Source: Streptomyces sp. G-G2 (GTDB lineage Bacteria > Actinomycetota > Actinomycetes > Streptomycetales > Streptomycetaceae). Taken from it: a stretch of DNA of 64,000 bases. A model generated the notes under the pieces. The model searched no databases, was not told where the DNA came from, and worked only from the letters and a program-made list of their open reading frames with translations. A program made the position numbers and the translations under genes. Where the stretch lies: assembly GCF_030063135.1 (NCBI RefSeq), contig NZ_JASISO010000023.1, positions 60,433 through 124,432 on the forward strand. Reading direction: 5' to 3'. This document shows, in pieces, positions 25,621-34,314 of this stretch. Within the stretch, counting starts at the first letter, position 1. Every line of letters starts with the position of its first letter.

Positions 25621-26919
25621 ATGCCGGAGAGAGGTCCCGCGACGGCCCCCACCCCCACCAGCGGCACCACGGGATCCGCGCCGGCCACCGTCACGGCCGC
25701 CCGCCGGACCGGGCTGCTCGTCACCTTCGTACTCGGCGGGCTCACCGCCCTCCCGCCGCTGTCCATGGACATGTACCTCCCGGCCCTGCCCGCCGTGACC
25801 AGCTCCCTGAACAGCCCGGCCGCCACCGTCCAGCTCACCCTGACGGCCTGCCTCATCGGCATGGCCCTCGGTCAGCTCGTCATCGGGCCGATGAGCGACA
25901 AGTGGGGGCGGCGCACCCCGCTGCTGACCGGCATGGTCGTCTACGTCCTGGCCACCGCCGTCTGCGCCTTCGCGCCCACCGTCGAGCTGCTCATCGGCTT
26001 CCGGCTGGTCCAGGGACTCGCCGGGGCGGCCGCGATCGTGATCGCGCGGGCGGCCGTACGCGACCTGTACGACGGGGTCGAGATGGCCCGCTTCTTCTCC
26101 ACCCTGATGCTCATCTCCGGCGCCGCCCCCATCGTCGCCCCCCTCGTCGGCGGCCAGGTGCTGCGCTTCGCCGACTGGCGCGGGGTCTTCCTCGTGCTGA
26201 CCGGCGTCGGCGCCCTCCTCACCGTCCTGGTCTGGCGCGGACTCGGCGAGACCCTGCCGCCGGAGCGCCGCCAGACCGGCGGGGTCGGCGCGGCCCTGCA
26301 CACCATGCGCGGGCTGCTCGCCGACCGGGTCTTCGCGGGCTACACCCTGGCGGGCGGTTTCGCCTTCGCCGTCCTCTTCTCCTACATCTCCGCCTCGCCC
26401 TTCGTGATCCAGGAGATCTACGGCGCCTCCGCGCAGGAGTTCAGCCTGCTCTTCGGCATCAACTCCGTCGGCCTGATCATCGTCGGCCAGATCAACGGCA
26501 AGCTGCTGGTGGGCCGGGTCAGCCTGGACAAGGCCCTCGCGGTCGGGCTCGCGATCATCACGGCCGCCTCGGTGGCGCTGCTCGCGATGTCGAGCGGGGT
26601 CTTCGGCAAGGCCGGGCTCGTCCCGGTCGCCGCCGCGCTGTTCGTGCTGATGTCGGCGATGGGTCTGCTGCTGCCCAACACCAACGCGCAGGCCCTGATG
26701 CGGACCCCGCACGCGGCGGGCTCCGCGTCCGCCCTGCTGGGCACCTCCTCGTTCCTGGTCGGCGCGATCGCCTCGCCGCTCGTGGGGATCGCGGGCGAGC
26801 ACACGGCGGTGCCGATGGCCGTGGTCCAGCTGGTGTGCTCGCTGCTGTCGGCGGCCTGCTTCCTGGGGCTGTGCCGCCCCTGGCGGGCACGGGAGTCCGC
26901 GGCCCCGGCCGCGCCGTAA
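25621..26919 (+). CDS. Bcr/CflA-type multidrug MFS exporter
   Basis: A 432-residue transporter of 12 helices. The first helix contains LPPLSMDMYLPALP, the signature of the Bcr/CflA drug-resistance group, and the motif A loop is GPMSDKWGRRTPL. Such pumps export drugs such as bicyclomycin by proton antiport, as well as unrelated metabolites. GGAG lies eight bases before the ATG. The next gene starts ten bases after its stop but seems to have its own -10 box inside this gene's 3' end. Confidence 0.9.
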   Translation: MPERGPATAPTPTSGTTGSAPATVTAARRTGLLVTFVLGGLTALPPLSMDMYLPALPAVTSSLNSPAATVQLTLTACLIGMALGQLVIGPMSDKWGRRTPLLTGMVVYVLATAVCAFAPTVELLIGFRLVQGLAGAAAIVIARAAVRDLYDGVEMARFFSTLMLISGAAPIVAPLVGGQVLRFADWRGVFLVLTGVGALLTVLVWRGLGETLPPERRQTGGVGAALHTMRGLLADRVFAGYTLAGGFAFAVLFSYISASPFVIQEIYGASAQEFSLLFGINSVGLIIVGQINGKLLVGRVSLDKALAVGLAIITAASVALLAMSSGVFGKAGLVPVAAALFVLMSAMGLLLPNTNAQALMRTPHAAGSASALLGTSSFLVGAIASPLVGIAGEHTAVPMAVVQLVCSLLSAACFLGLCRPWRARESAAPAAP

Positions 26920-26928
26920 ACTCTCGGG

Positions 26929-27951
26929 GTGAACCCCTCTGTACCCACCTCCGCCGAAACCCTCCGCTCCGCCCTCGGCGGGCTCCTCGACGGACTCCCG
27001 CCGAAGCAGGCCACGGCCGCCGTCGAGCGGCTGATCGCCAGCTACCGGGGGCAGACCCCGACGGACACCCCGATCCTGCGCGACCGCTCCGACGTCGCGG
27101 CGTACGCGGCGTACCGGATGCCCGCGACCTTCGAGGCGGTACGGGCGTCCCTGGACGCCCTCGCGGCCGCGGTCCCGGACTGGGCGCCCGCCTCGCACGT
27201 GGACGTCGGCGGCGGGACGGGATCCGCCACCTGGGCGGTCGACGCGACCTGGGGCGGGCCCCGGCGGACCACCGTGCTGGACTGGGCGGAACCCGCGCTG
27301 ACCCTCGGCCGTGAACTGGCGGGGGCCTCGTCCTCCGAGGTGCTGCGCGGCGCCGACTGGCGGCGCGCGGTGATCGGGGCCGGACTGGAGCTGCCCGAGG
27401 CCGATCTGGTGACGGTGTCGTACGTCCTGGGCGAGCTGACCCCCGAAGCGCGCGCGGCCGTGGTCACGGAGGCGGCCCGGGCCGGGCAGACCGTGGTGGT
27501 CGTCGAGCCGGGCACCCCCGACGGCTACCTGCGGATCCGCGGGGCCCGGGACCTGCTGATCGGGGCGGGGCTGCGGGTCGCGGCGCCCTGCCCGCACGAC
27601 GGGACCTGCCCGGTCGTGGTCGGCGAGGACTGGTGCCACTTCTCGGCCCGGGTCAGCCGTTCCTCCCTGCACCGGAAGGTCAAGGGCGGGTCCCTGGCGT
27701 ACGAGGACGAGAAGTTCAGTTACGTCGCCGCGACGCGGGTCCCCGTGACGGCGGCCGCCGCCTCACGGATCACGCGCAGGCCGCAGATCCGCAAGGGGCT
27801 CGTCCTGCTGGAGCTGTGCGGACCGGAGGCCGGCGCCGCCCCGGGGCTGTCCCGGGCGACCGTGACCAAACGCCACGGCGACCTGTACAAGGCCGCTCGG
27901 GACGCCGACTGGGGCCAGGAGTGGCCGCCGCCCCCGGTCCGCGAGGGTTAG
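26929..27951 (+). CDS. Rsm22-family small-subunit rRNA methyltransferase-like protein
   Basis: A 340-residue protein with a SAM-binding loop HVDVGGGTGSATWA (about 83-96) and the Rsm22 cysteine cluster CPHDGTCPV...DWCHF, which binds an iron-sulfur centre in mitochondrial and bacterial homologues. Rsm22 proteins act on or assemble with the small ribosomal subunit. The start is a GTG; TAAACT (26917-26922), overlapping the stop of the previous gene, ends six bases before it, so a leaderless transcript is likely. Confidence 0.85.
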   Translation: MNPSVPTSAETLRSALGGLLDGLPPKQATAAVERLIASYRGQTPTDTPILRDRSDVAAYAAYRMPATFEAVRASLDALAAAVPDWAPASHVDVGGGTGSATWAVDATWGGPRRTTVLDWAEPALTLGRELAGASSSEVLRGADWRRAVIGAGLELPEADLVTVSYVLGELTPEARAAVVTEAARAGQTVVVVEPGTPDGYLRIRGARDLLIGAGLRVAAPCPHDGTCPVVVGEDWCHFSARVSRSSLHRKVKGGSLAYEDEKFSYVAATRVPVTAAAASRITRRPQIRKGLVLLELCGPEAGAAPGLSRATVTKRHGDLYKAARDADWGQEWPPPPVREG

Positions 27952-28778
27952 GCCGTCCCCCCCTCGCTCGCGGGGCGCAGCTCCTGGGTGCAGCACTTCA
28001 CGCTGCCGCCGCCCTTGAGGAGTTCGGTCAGGTCCATCGGGACCGGCTCGAAGCCCCGTGCGCGCAGCGGGCCCATCAGTCCCTGCGCGGCCTGCGGGAG
28101 CAGGACGTGCCTGCCGTCGGAGACGGCGTTGAGCCCGAGGGCCGCCGCGTCCGGAGCGGACGCCAGGAGGGCGTCCGGGAAGAGGCGGCGCAGGACCGCC
28201 CGGCTGCCGGGCGAGAAGGCCTCCGGGTAGTACATGACCTCGTCGCCGTCCAGGACGCAGAGCGCGGTGTCCAGGTGGTAGTAGCGCGGGTCGATCAGGT
28301 CGAGGCCGATCACCGGGCGGCCGAAGAACTCCTGGGCCTCGTCGTGGGAGAGCGGGCTGGAGCGGAAGCCCCGGCCCGCCAGGACGTAGGACCGGGTGAC
28401 CGCGAAGTCCCCCTCGCCCTCGTTGATGTGGGACGGTTCGTGCACCTCCGTGTAGCCGTGCCCGCGGAACCAGTCGAGGTGGGCCTGCGCCTCGGCGGCG
28501 CGCTCCGGATAGGCGAAGCGGGCACCGAGGACGCGGCCGTCGATGACGGTGGCGCCATTCGCCGCGAAGACCATGTCGGGCAAGCCGGGTTGCGGCCGGA
28601 GCGTCTCGACGGTGTGGCCGAGGGAGCGGTACCGGTCCCTCAGGTCTTCCCATTGGGCGAGTGCGAGGGGCAGGTCGACCGGTTTCGTGGGATCCATCCA
28701 CGGGTTGATCGAATACGTGACCTTGAAGTGCGCGGGTGGGCACATCAGGTAACGCCGGGGTGTGGCGTCTCTGCGCAA
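27948..28778 (-). CDS. dimethylargininase / amidinotransferase-fold hydrolase
   Basis: A 276-residue pentein-fold enzyme. The catalytic Cys lies at the C terminus in GGGSVKCCTQEL (C262/C263); the catalytic His is in YYHLDTALCVLDGDEV and acidic ligands in EGEGDF. This matches N,N-dimethylarginine dimethylaminohydrolase-like proteins, which release citrulline and dimethylamine; arginine or ornithine-type substrates are possible. I choose TTG 28778 because GAGGAG (complement of 28785-28790) precedes it by six bases; a GTG at 28835 is in frame. Its stop overlaps the Rsm22 gene by four bases. Confidence 0.82.
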   Translation of the reverse strand: MRRDATPRRYLMCPPAHFKVTYSINPWMDPTKPVDLPLALAQWEDLRDRYRSLGHTVETLRPQPGLPDMVFAANGATVIDGRVLGARFAYPERAAEAQAHLDWFRGHGYTEVHEPSHINEGEGDFAVTRSYVLAGRGFRSSPLSHDEAQEFFGRPVIGLDLIDPRYYHLDTALCVLDGDEVMYYPEAFSPGSRAVLRRLFPDALLASAPDAAALGLNAVSDGRHVLLPQAAQGLMGPLRARGFEPVPMDLTELLKGGGSVKCCTQELRPASEGGTA

Positions 28779-29186
28779 AGAAAGCTCCTCACGACGGACA
28801 GGGGCCGAGTGTGAAGAGAATCGTCTCTCCTCCACGAGGACAGCGCACTGAACTGATGGGGTGGTTTCCGGTGCGGGATGGCGTCATGAGCAAGACATCT
28901 GACGCACGCGTTCACGGACGCGCTCGTGGACCGGGTGCTGGGCGGCATCGCGTTGCGGTGAAGGGCACCTGATGCGCGGGGTGTCGAAAGTCACCGGGGG
29001 CCATCGGTGGGTACCTGTGCGCGAACGGCTGAGAAGGCATGGCTGAAATGTGTGGTTGTGTAGGGGTTCCGGGTGGATCGGGAGTCCCCCTCCGGAGCCC
29101 CCCGGTCGCGGAACGCGGTCAGACGGGGCGCAGGATGGTGGGACCATGGTCGGGTCTTCCGGGACAACGGTGAGGTGAGGGGATAG
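28779..29186. other. intergenic region with no supported gene
   Basis: About 400 bases between divergent genes. A short frame ending TDALVDRVLGGIALR (stop near 28960) looks protein-like but has no start of any strength, and may be a gene relic. Otherwise I see only G-rich sequence and AGGGG before the start at 29187. Confidence 0.45.
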
Positions 29187-29936
29187 ATGGGGTCTGAGTC
29201 CGACCGCGTCGTGCGCGGTCCGCAGAGCAGGATGTCCCAATGGCTGCGCCGTCGGCCGAAACCGGCCGCCGAAGACCCCGGACGCGAGCGTGAAGCGCTG
29301 CTCCTGGCCGTCGCCGCCGCGGGCCTGCCGCTCTCCCCCGCCGCGCATCCCGCCGGTTACCGATGTTCGTGCGACCGCATCGGCTGTCCCACCCCGGCGC
29401 GGCACCCGATCTCCTTCGCCTGGCAGACGCAGTCGACCACCGACCGCGCGCAGGTGGAACGCTGGGCCCGCAACCAGCCCGAGGCCAACTTCATCACCGC
29501 GACCGGCATGGTCCACGACGTCCTGGACGTCCCGCTGGAAGCCGGGCACAGCGCGTTGGCGCGGCTGCTGGCCGCCGGGATCGACGTCGGGCCGGTCGCC
29601 GAGTCCGGGGGGACGGGCGACCAGGCCCGGATGCTGTTCTTCACCGCGACGCGGGGGACGCCGGAGGACGAGGACGAGTGGTGGCCGTGCGAGCTGGACT
29701 GCCATCCCGAGACGATGGACGAGCATCCTGGGCTGCGGTGGCACTGCCGGGGCAGCTACGTGCTGGTGCCGCCGGCCGCCCTGCCGGGTGACCTGGCGGT
29801 CAGCTGGCTGCGGGGCATGGAGCATCCGCTCCCCGATCCCCTCACGTTGCTGGAGACCCTGACGGACGCGTGCGCGCAGTACGCGGGGACCGCCGACCAG
29901 GCCCCCCAGGCGGTGGCCTGGCCCCTGGGCCGCTAG
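29187..29936 (+). CDS. bifunctional primase/polymerase (prim-pol)-like protein
   Basis: A 249-residue protein resembling the stand-alone archaeo-eukaryotic primase N-terminal domain. It has the GYRCSCDRIGCPTPARHP block typical of prim-pol proteins (G-x-K/R...C...AKHP), an FITATGMVHDVLDVP strand carrying the acidic pair, and a late CRGSYVLVPPAALPG segment. No helicase domain is attached. AGGGG lies six bases upstream of the ATG; ATG 29232 is an alternative. Chromosomal Streptomyces copies have no known role. Confidence 0.75.
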   Translation: MGSESDRVVRGPQSRMSQWLRRRPKPAAEDPGREREALLLAVAAAGLPLSPAAHPAGYRCSCDRIGCPTPARHPISFAWQTQSTTDRAQVERWARNQPEANFITATGMVHDVLDVPLEAGHSALARLLAAGIDVGPVAESGGTGDQARMLFFTATRGTPEDEDEWWPCELDCHPETMDEHPGLRWHCRGSYVLVPPAALPGDLAVSWLRGMEHPLPDPLTLLETLTDACAQYAGTADQAPQAVAWPLGR

Positions 29937-29991
29937 CCGCTCCCCCACCCCGGGCCACGCCTCACCCACCGGCGGCCCGACCTTCCCGGCC

Positions 29992-30200
29992 CAGCCCCGC
30001 CGCCGCCGACGGACAGCCCGAGCCGTATCCAGCCCCGGCGGCGACGGACGGCCCGAGCCAAATCCAGCCCCGGCGCCTTCCGACGGCCCGAGCCATATCC
30101 AGCCCCGCCGGCGATTGAGGCGCCGCCGGAGGCACCAGCAGCCGAACCGGCTCCTCCACGCCTCCGGCGGGCCCTCAAACGCCGGGCAGGCTGGGATTTG
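29992..30200. repeat. 35-bp tandem repeats plus inverted intergenic element
   Basis: Units beginning cagccccg and ending in gacggcccgagccatatc or close variants run head to tail: 29992-30029 (38 bp), 30030-30064 and 30065-30099 (35 bp each), then a truncated copy from 30100 that passes into CCGGCGATTGAGGCGCC. An inverted partner, CCCTCAAACGCCGGGC, lies at 30172-30187. The 327-base gap holds no gene. Confidence 0.85.
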
Positions 30201-30263
30201 CCGGGCACAGCCCACAGGAGCACCCCCGGCGGGGCCTCACGCGCCCCTGCCCGGTGCGCGAGG

Positions 30264-31064
30264 TCAGTGGATGTGGGTGACGATGACGTCCAGGGGCCAC
30301 GCCTTGGCCGGCTTCGCGGGGCGTTCCGCCTCGACCGCGTAGCCCAGGTCCCGCAGGGCCGTGACCAGTTCCGCGGGATCGGCGGGGATGGCCCCGGTCA
30401 GGAGCAGGTCACGGACCAGCCGGCCCTTGGTCGCCTTGTTGAAGTGGCTCACCACCGACCGCTTCTCCACCCCGTCCACCACCTGCGCGTGCAGCACCCG
30501 CACGGTCGCCGTCCGCCCCGCCACCTCCCCCTTCGGCTTCCACGCGGCCCCGTACGCCGCCGACCGCAGGTCCAGGACCAGCCCCGTCCCCGCCGCCTCC
30601 GGCATGACCTCCGCCATCGGGCCCCGCCAGTACGCGCCCAGCCCCCCGAGCCCCGGCAGCTTCACGCCCATCGAGCAGCGGTAGGAGGGGATCCGGTCCG
30701 TCATCCGCACGGCGCCCCACAGCCCCGAGAACGCCAGCAGCGAACGGTCCGCCAGCGCCCGCGCCGCCGGGGTCAGGTCCGCCAGCCCGAGGGCGTCGTA
30801 GAGCACCCCGGTGTAGATCTCCCCCGCCGGGCGCGCGGCAGCGGACCGCAGGCCCGCGTTCTTGGCGACCTCGCCGCGCAGCCCCTCGCTCAAGCCCAGG
30901 ACCTCCCGCGCCTTGTCCTCGTCGCCGACGCACAGGTCGACCAGTTCCTCCAGTACCGCCGCCCGGGCCGCGGCCAGTCCCGGCAGGGACAGCCCCTCGG
31001 CATCGAGCGGTCCGCCGGAGCCGCCCGCGGCCTTTCCTTCGGACGGCGGCAGCAGCACGAGCAC
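30264..31064 (-). CDS. yaaA: YaaA-family peroxide stress protein
   Basis: A 266-residue protein of the YaaA/DUF328 family. The N terminus VLVLLPPSEGK is the family signature, with YTGVLYDAL, FSGLWGAVR and SYRCSMGVKLPG also matching. In E. coli the protein limits free iron and DNA damage under hydrogen peroxide stress and binds DNA. The GTG at 31064 follows AAGGAGA by seven bases. It is divergent from the RNB ribonuclease. Confidence 0.88.
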   Translation of the reverse strand: MLVLLPPSEGKAAGGSGGPLDAEGLSLPGLAAARAAVLEELVDLCVGDEDKAREVLGLSEGLRGEVAKNAGLRSAAARPAGEIYTGVLYDALGLADLTPAARALADRSLLAFSGLWGAVRMTDRIPSYRCSMGVKLPGLGGLGAYWRGPMAEVMPEAAGTGLVLDLRSAAYGAAWKPKGEVAGRTATVRVLHAQVVDGVEKRSVVSHFNKATKGRLVRDLLLTGAIPADPAELVTALRDLGYAVEAERPAKPAKAWPLDVIVTHIH

Positions 31065-31167
31065 GGTGGTTCTCCTTCGGTCACGGCACAGCGCGGGGGG
31101 TGCGGCCCCCCGGCCAGGGTAGACGGCTCGCCGCGCCACCCCGCCGCACCCGCCATAGGCTCGGTCC

Positions 31168-32616
31168 ATGCCACGCCGTCACATGCACATGACCGGAGCG
31201 GACGGGGCCGCGCTGACGGCCGCGCTGCGCGACCTGCGGACGAAGCTGGACGTACCCGGCGACTTCCCCCCGGAGGTACTCGCGGAGGCCGAGCGGGCCG
31301 CGAAGGCGCCCAGGCCGCCCGGGCCCGCCCTGGACGCCACCGACATCCCGCTGTTCACCATCGACCCGCCCGCCTCGGTCGACCTCGACCAGGCCATGCA
31401 CCTGGCCCGGCGGCCCGGCGGCGGCTTCCGGGTGCACTACGCGATCGCGGACGTGGCCGCCTTCGTCACCCCGGGCGGCGCCCTGGACGCCGAGGCGCAC
31501 CGCCGGGTGACGACCCTGTACTTCCCCGACGGGAAGGTCCCGCTGCACCCGCGGGTCCTCTCGGAGGGCGCGGCCAGTCTGCTGCCGGACCAGGACCGCC
31601 CGGCGCTGCTGTGGCGGCTCGACCTCGACGCGGCGGGGCGGGTCGTGTCCACGGACGTCCGGCGGGCGCTCGTACGGAGCCGGGCGAAGCTGCACTACGA
31701 GGGCGTCCAGCAGGCCATCGACGACGGGACCGCCGAGGAGTCCCTGGCCCTGCTGAAGGACGTCGGGACCCTGCGCGAGGACCTGGAGACCGAGCGCGGC
31801 GGGATCTCGCTGAACGTCCCCGAGCAGGAGATCGTCGAGCGGGACGGCTCGTACACGCTGGCCTACCGGGCCCCGCTCCCGGCCGACGGCTGGAACGCGC
31901 AGATCTCCCTGATGACGGGCATGGCCGCGGCCGATCTGATGCTCGCGTCCGGCACCGGCATCCTGCGGACCCTGCCCACGGCCCCCGACGGCGCGGTCGG
32001 GCGGCTGCGGCGGACCGCGCAGGCGCTGCACATCGACTGGCCGCACCACGTCCCGTACGCGCAGCTGGTCCGCTCCCTGGACCCGCGCCGCCCCGCGCAC
32101 GCCGCGTTCCTCCAGGAGTGCACGGCCCTGCTGCGCGGCGCCGGGTACACGGCCTTCACCGGTGGTGAGGTCCCGTCCCCCGCGCTGCACGCGGCGGTCG
32201 CGGCGCCGTACGCGCACTGCACGGCCCCGCTGCGGCGCCTCGTCGACCGGTACACGGGCGAGCTGTGCGTGGCCGCGGTGGCGGGCGAGGACCCGCCGGA
32301 GTGGGCGGTGGCCGCGCTGGCGACCCTGCCCGAGGAGATGGCGGACGGCACCCGGCTGGCCAACGCGGTGGAGCGGGGCTCGGTGGATCTGGTGGAGGCG
32401 GCACTGCTCAAGGACCGGGTGGGCGAGACCTTCGAGGGCACCGTGATCGACGTCAAGGACCGGGAGCCGACGGTCGGTACGGTCCACCTGGCCGACCCGG
32501 CGGTGGTCGGCCGGATCGAGTCCCCCGCGGCGCCGCTCCCCCTGGGTTCCCGGCTGCGGGTCCGGCTGGTCACGGCGGACCCGGGCACGGCGGGCGTGGT
32601 CTTCACGGTGGCGTAG
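31168..32616 (+). CDS. RNB-domain 3'-5' exoribonuclease
   Basis: A 482-residue protein built around one RNB catalytic domain: TIDPPASVDLDQAMHL carries the cluster of metal-binding aspartates, followed by VHYAIADVAAFV and LSEGAASLLPDQDRPALLW. A short beta-rich C-terminal part (about 420-482) replaces the S1 domain. It is shorter than RNase II/R and lacks clear cold-shock domains, as in many actinobacterial RNB proteins. TAGGCT (31156-31161) ends six bases before the ATG. Its end overlaps the converging gene by 14 bp. Confidence 0.88.
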   Translation: MPRRHMHMTGADGAALTAALRDLRTKLDVPGDFPPEVLAEAERAAKAPRPPGPALDATDIPLFTIDPPASVDLDQAMHLARRPGGGFRVHYAIADVAAFVTPGGALDAEAHRRVTTLYFPDGKVPLHPRVLSEGAASLLPDQDRPALLWRLDLDAAGRVVSTDVRRALVRSRAKLHYEGVQQAIDDGTAEESLALLKDVGTLREDLETERGGISLNVPEQEIVERDGSYTLAYRAPLPADGWNAQISLMTGMAAADLMLASGTGILRTLPTAPDGAVGRLRRTAQALHIDWPHHVPYAQLVRSLDPRRPAHAAFLQECTALLRGAGYTAFTGGEVPSPALHAAVAAPYAHCTAPLRRLVDRYTGELCVAAVAGEDPPEWAVAALATLPEEMADGTRLANAVERGSVDLVEAALLKDRVGETFEGTVIDVKDREPTVGTVHLADPAVVGRIESPAAPLPLGSRLRVRLVTADPGTAGVVFTVA

Positions 32617-33265
32617 CGGGGGCGGTCCGCTCCCGCAGGGCCGTGACCAGCGCACGCGGATCGTCGGCGTGGAAGCGTACGGTCCGGGCCCGGCCCGAGG
32701 CGCCGAGCGGGCGCAGGAAGCCGACCGGGGCGGTCAGTTCGACCGTCACCGAGGTCTGGCCGCCCACGATCAGGTCGAGGGTGCCGTCATCGGCGAGGGT
32801 GACCAGGCGGCCCTCCGGGTAGCGCCGGTCCACCCGCACCGATGCGATCCGGTCCGCCGGGAGACGCAGGTCGAAGAGGGCGCCGTAGCGGATCCGCAGG
32901 GAGCCGTCGGCGCCCACCACGTGCGGGCGGGTGACACAGGCCGCGTGCAGGGCCAGGACGACCACGATCCCGTACAGGTCGAGGACCAGCACGATCCGGT
33001 GCACGGCGGGCCAGGGGATCAGGACGGCCAGGCCGACCGTCTCGATGACGGAGACGAAGAGCAGGCCGTACATCATGGCCGTCTGCGGGCCGGTGTAGGC
33101 GGCGGTCAGGTCCCCCTCCCCCACCCCGTGCGTACGCCGGGCCGCCCACCGGCCCAGGGAGGCCGCGCCGCGCAGTTCGTGCAGGAACAGGCGGCGCACC
33201 GGCAGCGGTACGACCGCGGCCGCCGCGATCCGGGCGGCGCGTACCGCCCCTGTCCCGCCGCTCAC
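32603..33265 (-). CDS. two-helix membrane protein with C-terminal beta domain
   Basis: A 220-residue protein. Residues 55-120 contain two long hydrophobic helices (MMYGLLFVSVIETVGLAVLI and IVLVLDLYGIVVVLALHAA); the remainder is a beta-rich cytoplasmic domain with PH-like alternation (SLRIRYGALFDLRLPADRIA; GRLVTLADDGTLDLIVGGQ). The start GTG overlaps the stop of merR (GTGA), so it is translationally coupled to the regulator and probably its main target. Function unknown. Confidence 0.7.
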   Translation of the reverse strand: MSGGTGAVRAARIAAAAVVPLPVRRLFLHELRGAASLGRWAARRTHGVGEGDLTAAYTGPQTAMMYGLLFVSVIETVGLAVLIPWPAVHRIVLVLDLYGIVVVLALHAACVTRPHVVGADGSLRIRYGALFDLRLPADRIASVRVDRRYPEGRLVTLADDGTLDLIVGGQTSVTVELTAPVGFLRPLGASGRARTVRFHADDPRALVTALRERTAPATPP

Positions 33266-33717
33266 GGCCGGTTCCCTTCCCCGCACGGCCGGTCGGTGAA
33301 GGCCGCCATGAGCCGGCGGACCACTTCGGCCTGCGCGGGCGGATAGTCCGCCAGCAGGGCCTCCTTGAGGCCCTGCGCCGACGGGCCCTCCGAGGCGGCG
33401 GGCATGGCGGCGAACACCTCGGCGGGGACGGCGGCGACCAGTTCGGCGGCCAGGTCCGGGATGCGCGGGTCGTCGGCGGGCGCCCCGGCGAGCGCGTCGA
33501 GGCGCTCGTACAGGGCGAGGACGTCGCGCACCTCGTCCAGGCTCAGGCCCAGCTCGGTGAGGCGGCGTACGCGCGCCAGCAGCACGGCGTCGCGCACGCT
33601 GTACGCGCGGTATCCGTTGGGGCGCCGCTCCGGTTCCGGGGGCAGCCCGACATGGTGGTAGTGCCGGATCGCCCGGGTGGTGACCCCGACGAGTGCGGCG
33701 ATCTCTCCGATCCGCAT
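33262..33717 (-). CDS. MerR-family transcriptional regulator
   Basis: A 151-residue regulator with the MerR N-terminal helix-turn-helix and wing (MRIGEIAALVGVTTRAIRHYHHVGL, then RPNGYRAYS) and a dimerisation helix (LLARVRRLTELGLSLDEVRDVL). The C-terminal 70 residues have a single Cys near the end and no metal-binding pattern, so the inducer is not a typical metal. An inverted repeat suited to a MerR dimer lies at 33731-33751, 14 bases before its start. It is divergent from rnpB and coupled to a membrane protein gene. Confidence 0.88.
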   Translation of the reverse strand: MRIGEIAALVGVTTRAIRHYHHVGLPPEPERRPNGYRAYSVRDAVLLARVRRLTELGLSLDEVRDVLALYERLDALAGAPADDPRIPDLAAELVAAVPAEVFAAMPAASEGPSAQGLKEALLADYPPAQAEVVRRLMAAFTDRPCGEGNRP

Positions 33718-33730
33718 GGCTCCAGTAGAA

Positions 33731-33751
33731 ACCCTGCCGCTGCGTCAAGGT
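33731..33751. promoter_or_regulatory. MerR-type operator
   Basis: ACCCTGCCGC (33731-33740) and GCGTCAAGGT (33742-33751) are inverted repeats matching at 8 of 10 positions around one central base, placed between merR and rnpB. Confidence 0.6.
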
Positions 33752-33774
33752 CAAGGACCCCCGGAGGGGGCGGG

Positions 33775-33780
33775 TAGCAT
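33775..33780 (+). promoter_or_regulatory. -10 box of rnpB
   Basis: TAGCAT at 33775-33780 lies nine bases before the predicted 5' end of RNase P RNA. Confidence 0.55.
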
Positions 33781-33788
33781 GGTCGCAG

Positions 33789-34200
33789 CGCAGATCGACA
33801 CGAGCGGGCGGCCGCGTCGGGATCCCCGGATCCCGCCGAGGAACGTCCGGGCTCCACAGGGCAGGGTGGTGGCTAACGGCCACCCGGGGTGACCCGCGGG
33901 ACAGTGCCACAGAAAACAGACCGCCAGGGGCTCCGGCCCCCGGTAAGGGTGAAACGGTGGTGTAAGAGACCACCAGCGCCTGAGGTGACTCAGGCGGCTA
34001 GGTAAACCCCACCCGGAGCAAGGTCAAGAGGAGTCGTCTCCGGACGGCTCTGCGCGGACGTTCGAGGGCTGCCCGCCCGAGTCCGCGGGTAGACCGCACG
34101 AGGCCGGTGGCAACACCGGTCCTAGATGGATGGCCGTCTCCCCGGCGATCGCGAGATCACCGGGCGACAGAACCCGGCGTACAGCTCGCGTCGGTCTGCG
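33789..34200 (+). ncRNA. rnpB: RNase P RNA, bacterial class A
   Basis: The catalytic RNA that matures tRNA 5' ends. Conserved blocks are visible in order: GAGGAACGTCCGGGCTCCAC near 33838, ACAGAAAACAGACCGCC near 33910, GGTAAGGGTGAAACGGTG near 33943, AGAGACCACCAGC, and ACAGAACCCGGCGTACAG near 34168. The ends are set by helix P1: 33789-33805 (CGCAGATCGACACGAGC) pairs with 34184-34200 with one mismatch and one G-U pair. The length, about 412 nt, fits actinobacterial rnpB. A strong hairpin follows at 34252-34293. Confidence 0.96.
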
Positions 34201-34251
34201 CGCCTACTTGAGCAGGACCTGCGGAACGCGCGGGACACGTACGACCCGCAG

Positions 34252-34293
34252 AAACGCCTCCGGCCCGCACTTCGGTGCGGGCCGGAGGCGTTT
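34252..34293. terminator. 19-bp perfect hairpin with TTCG loop
   Basis: AAACGCCTCCGGCCCGCAC (34252-34270), loop ttcg, then its exact complement (34275-34293). It ends rnpB and, from the other side, the converging RNase H operon. Confidence 0.92.
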
Positions 34294-34314
34294 CGCGGGT
34301 CCCGCGTCCCGTGC

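Noticed and set aside
28866..28972. Short frame ending TDALVDRVLGGIALR before the prim-pol gene
   Set aside because: Looks like a protein end, but there is no usable start and no upstream part; at most a relic.
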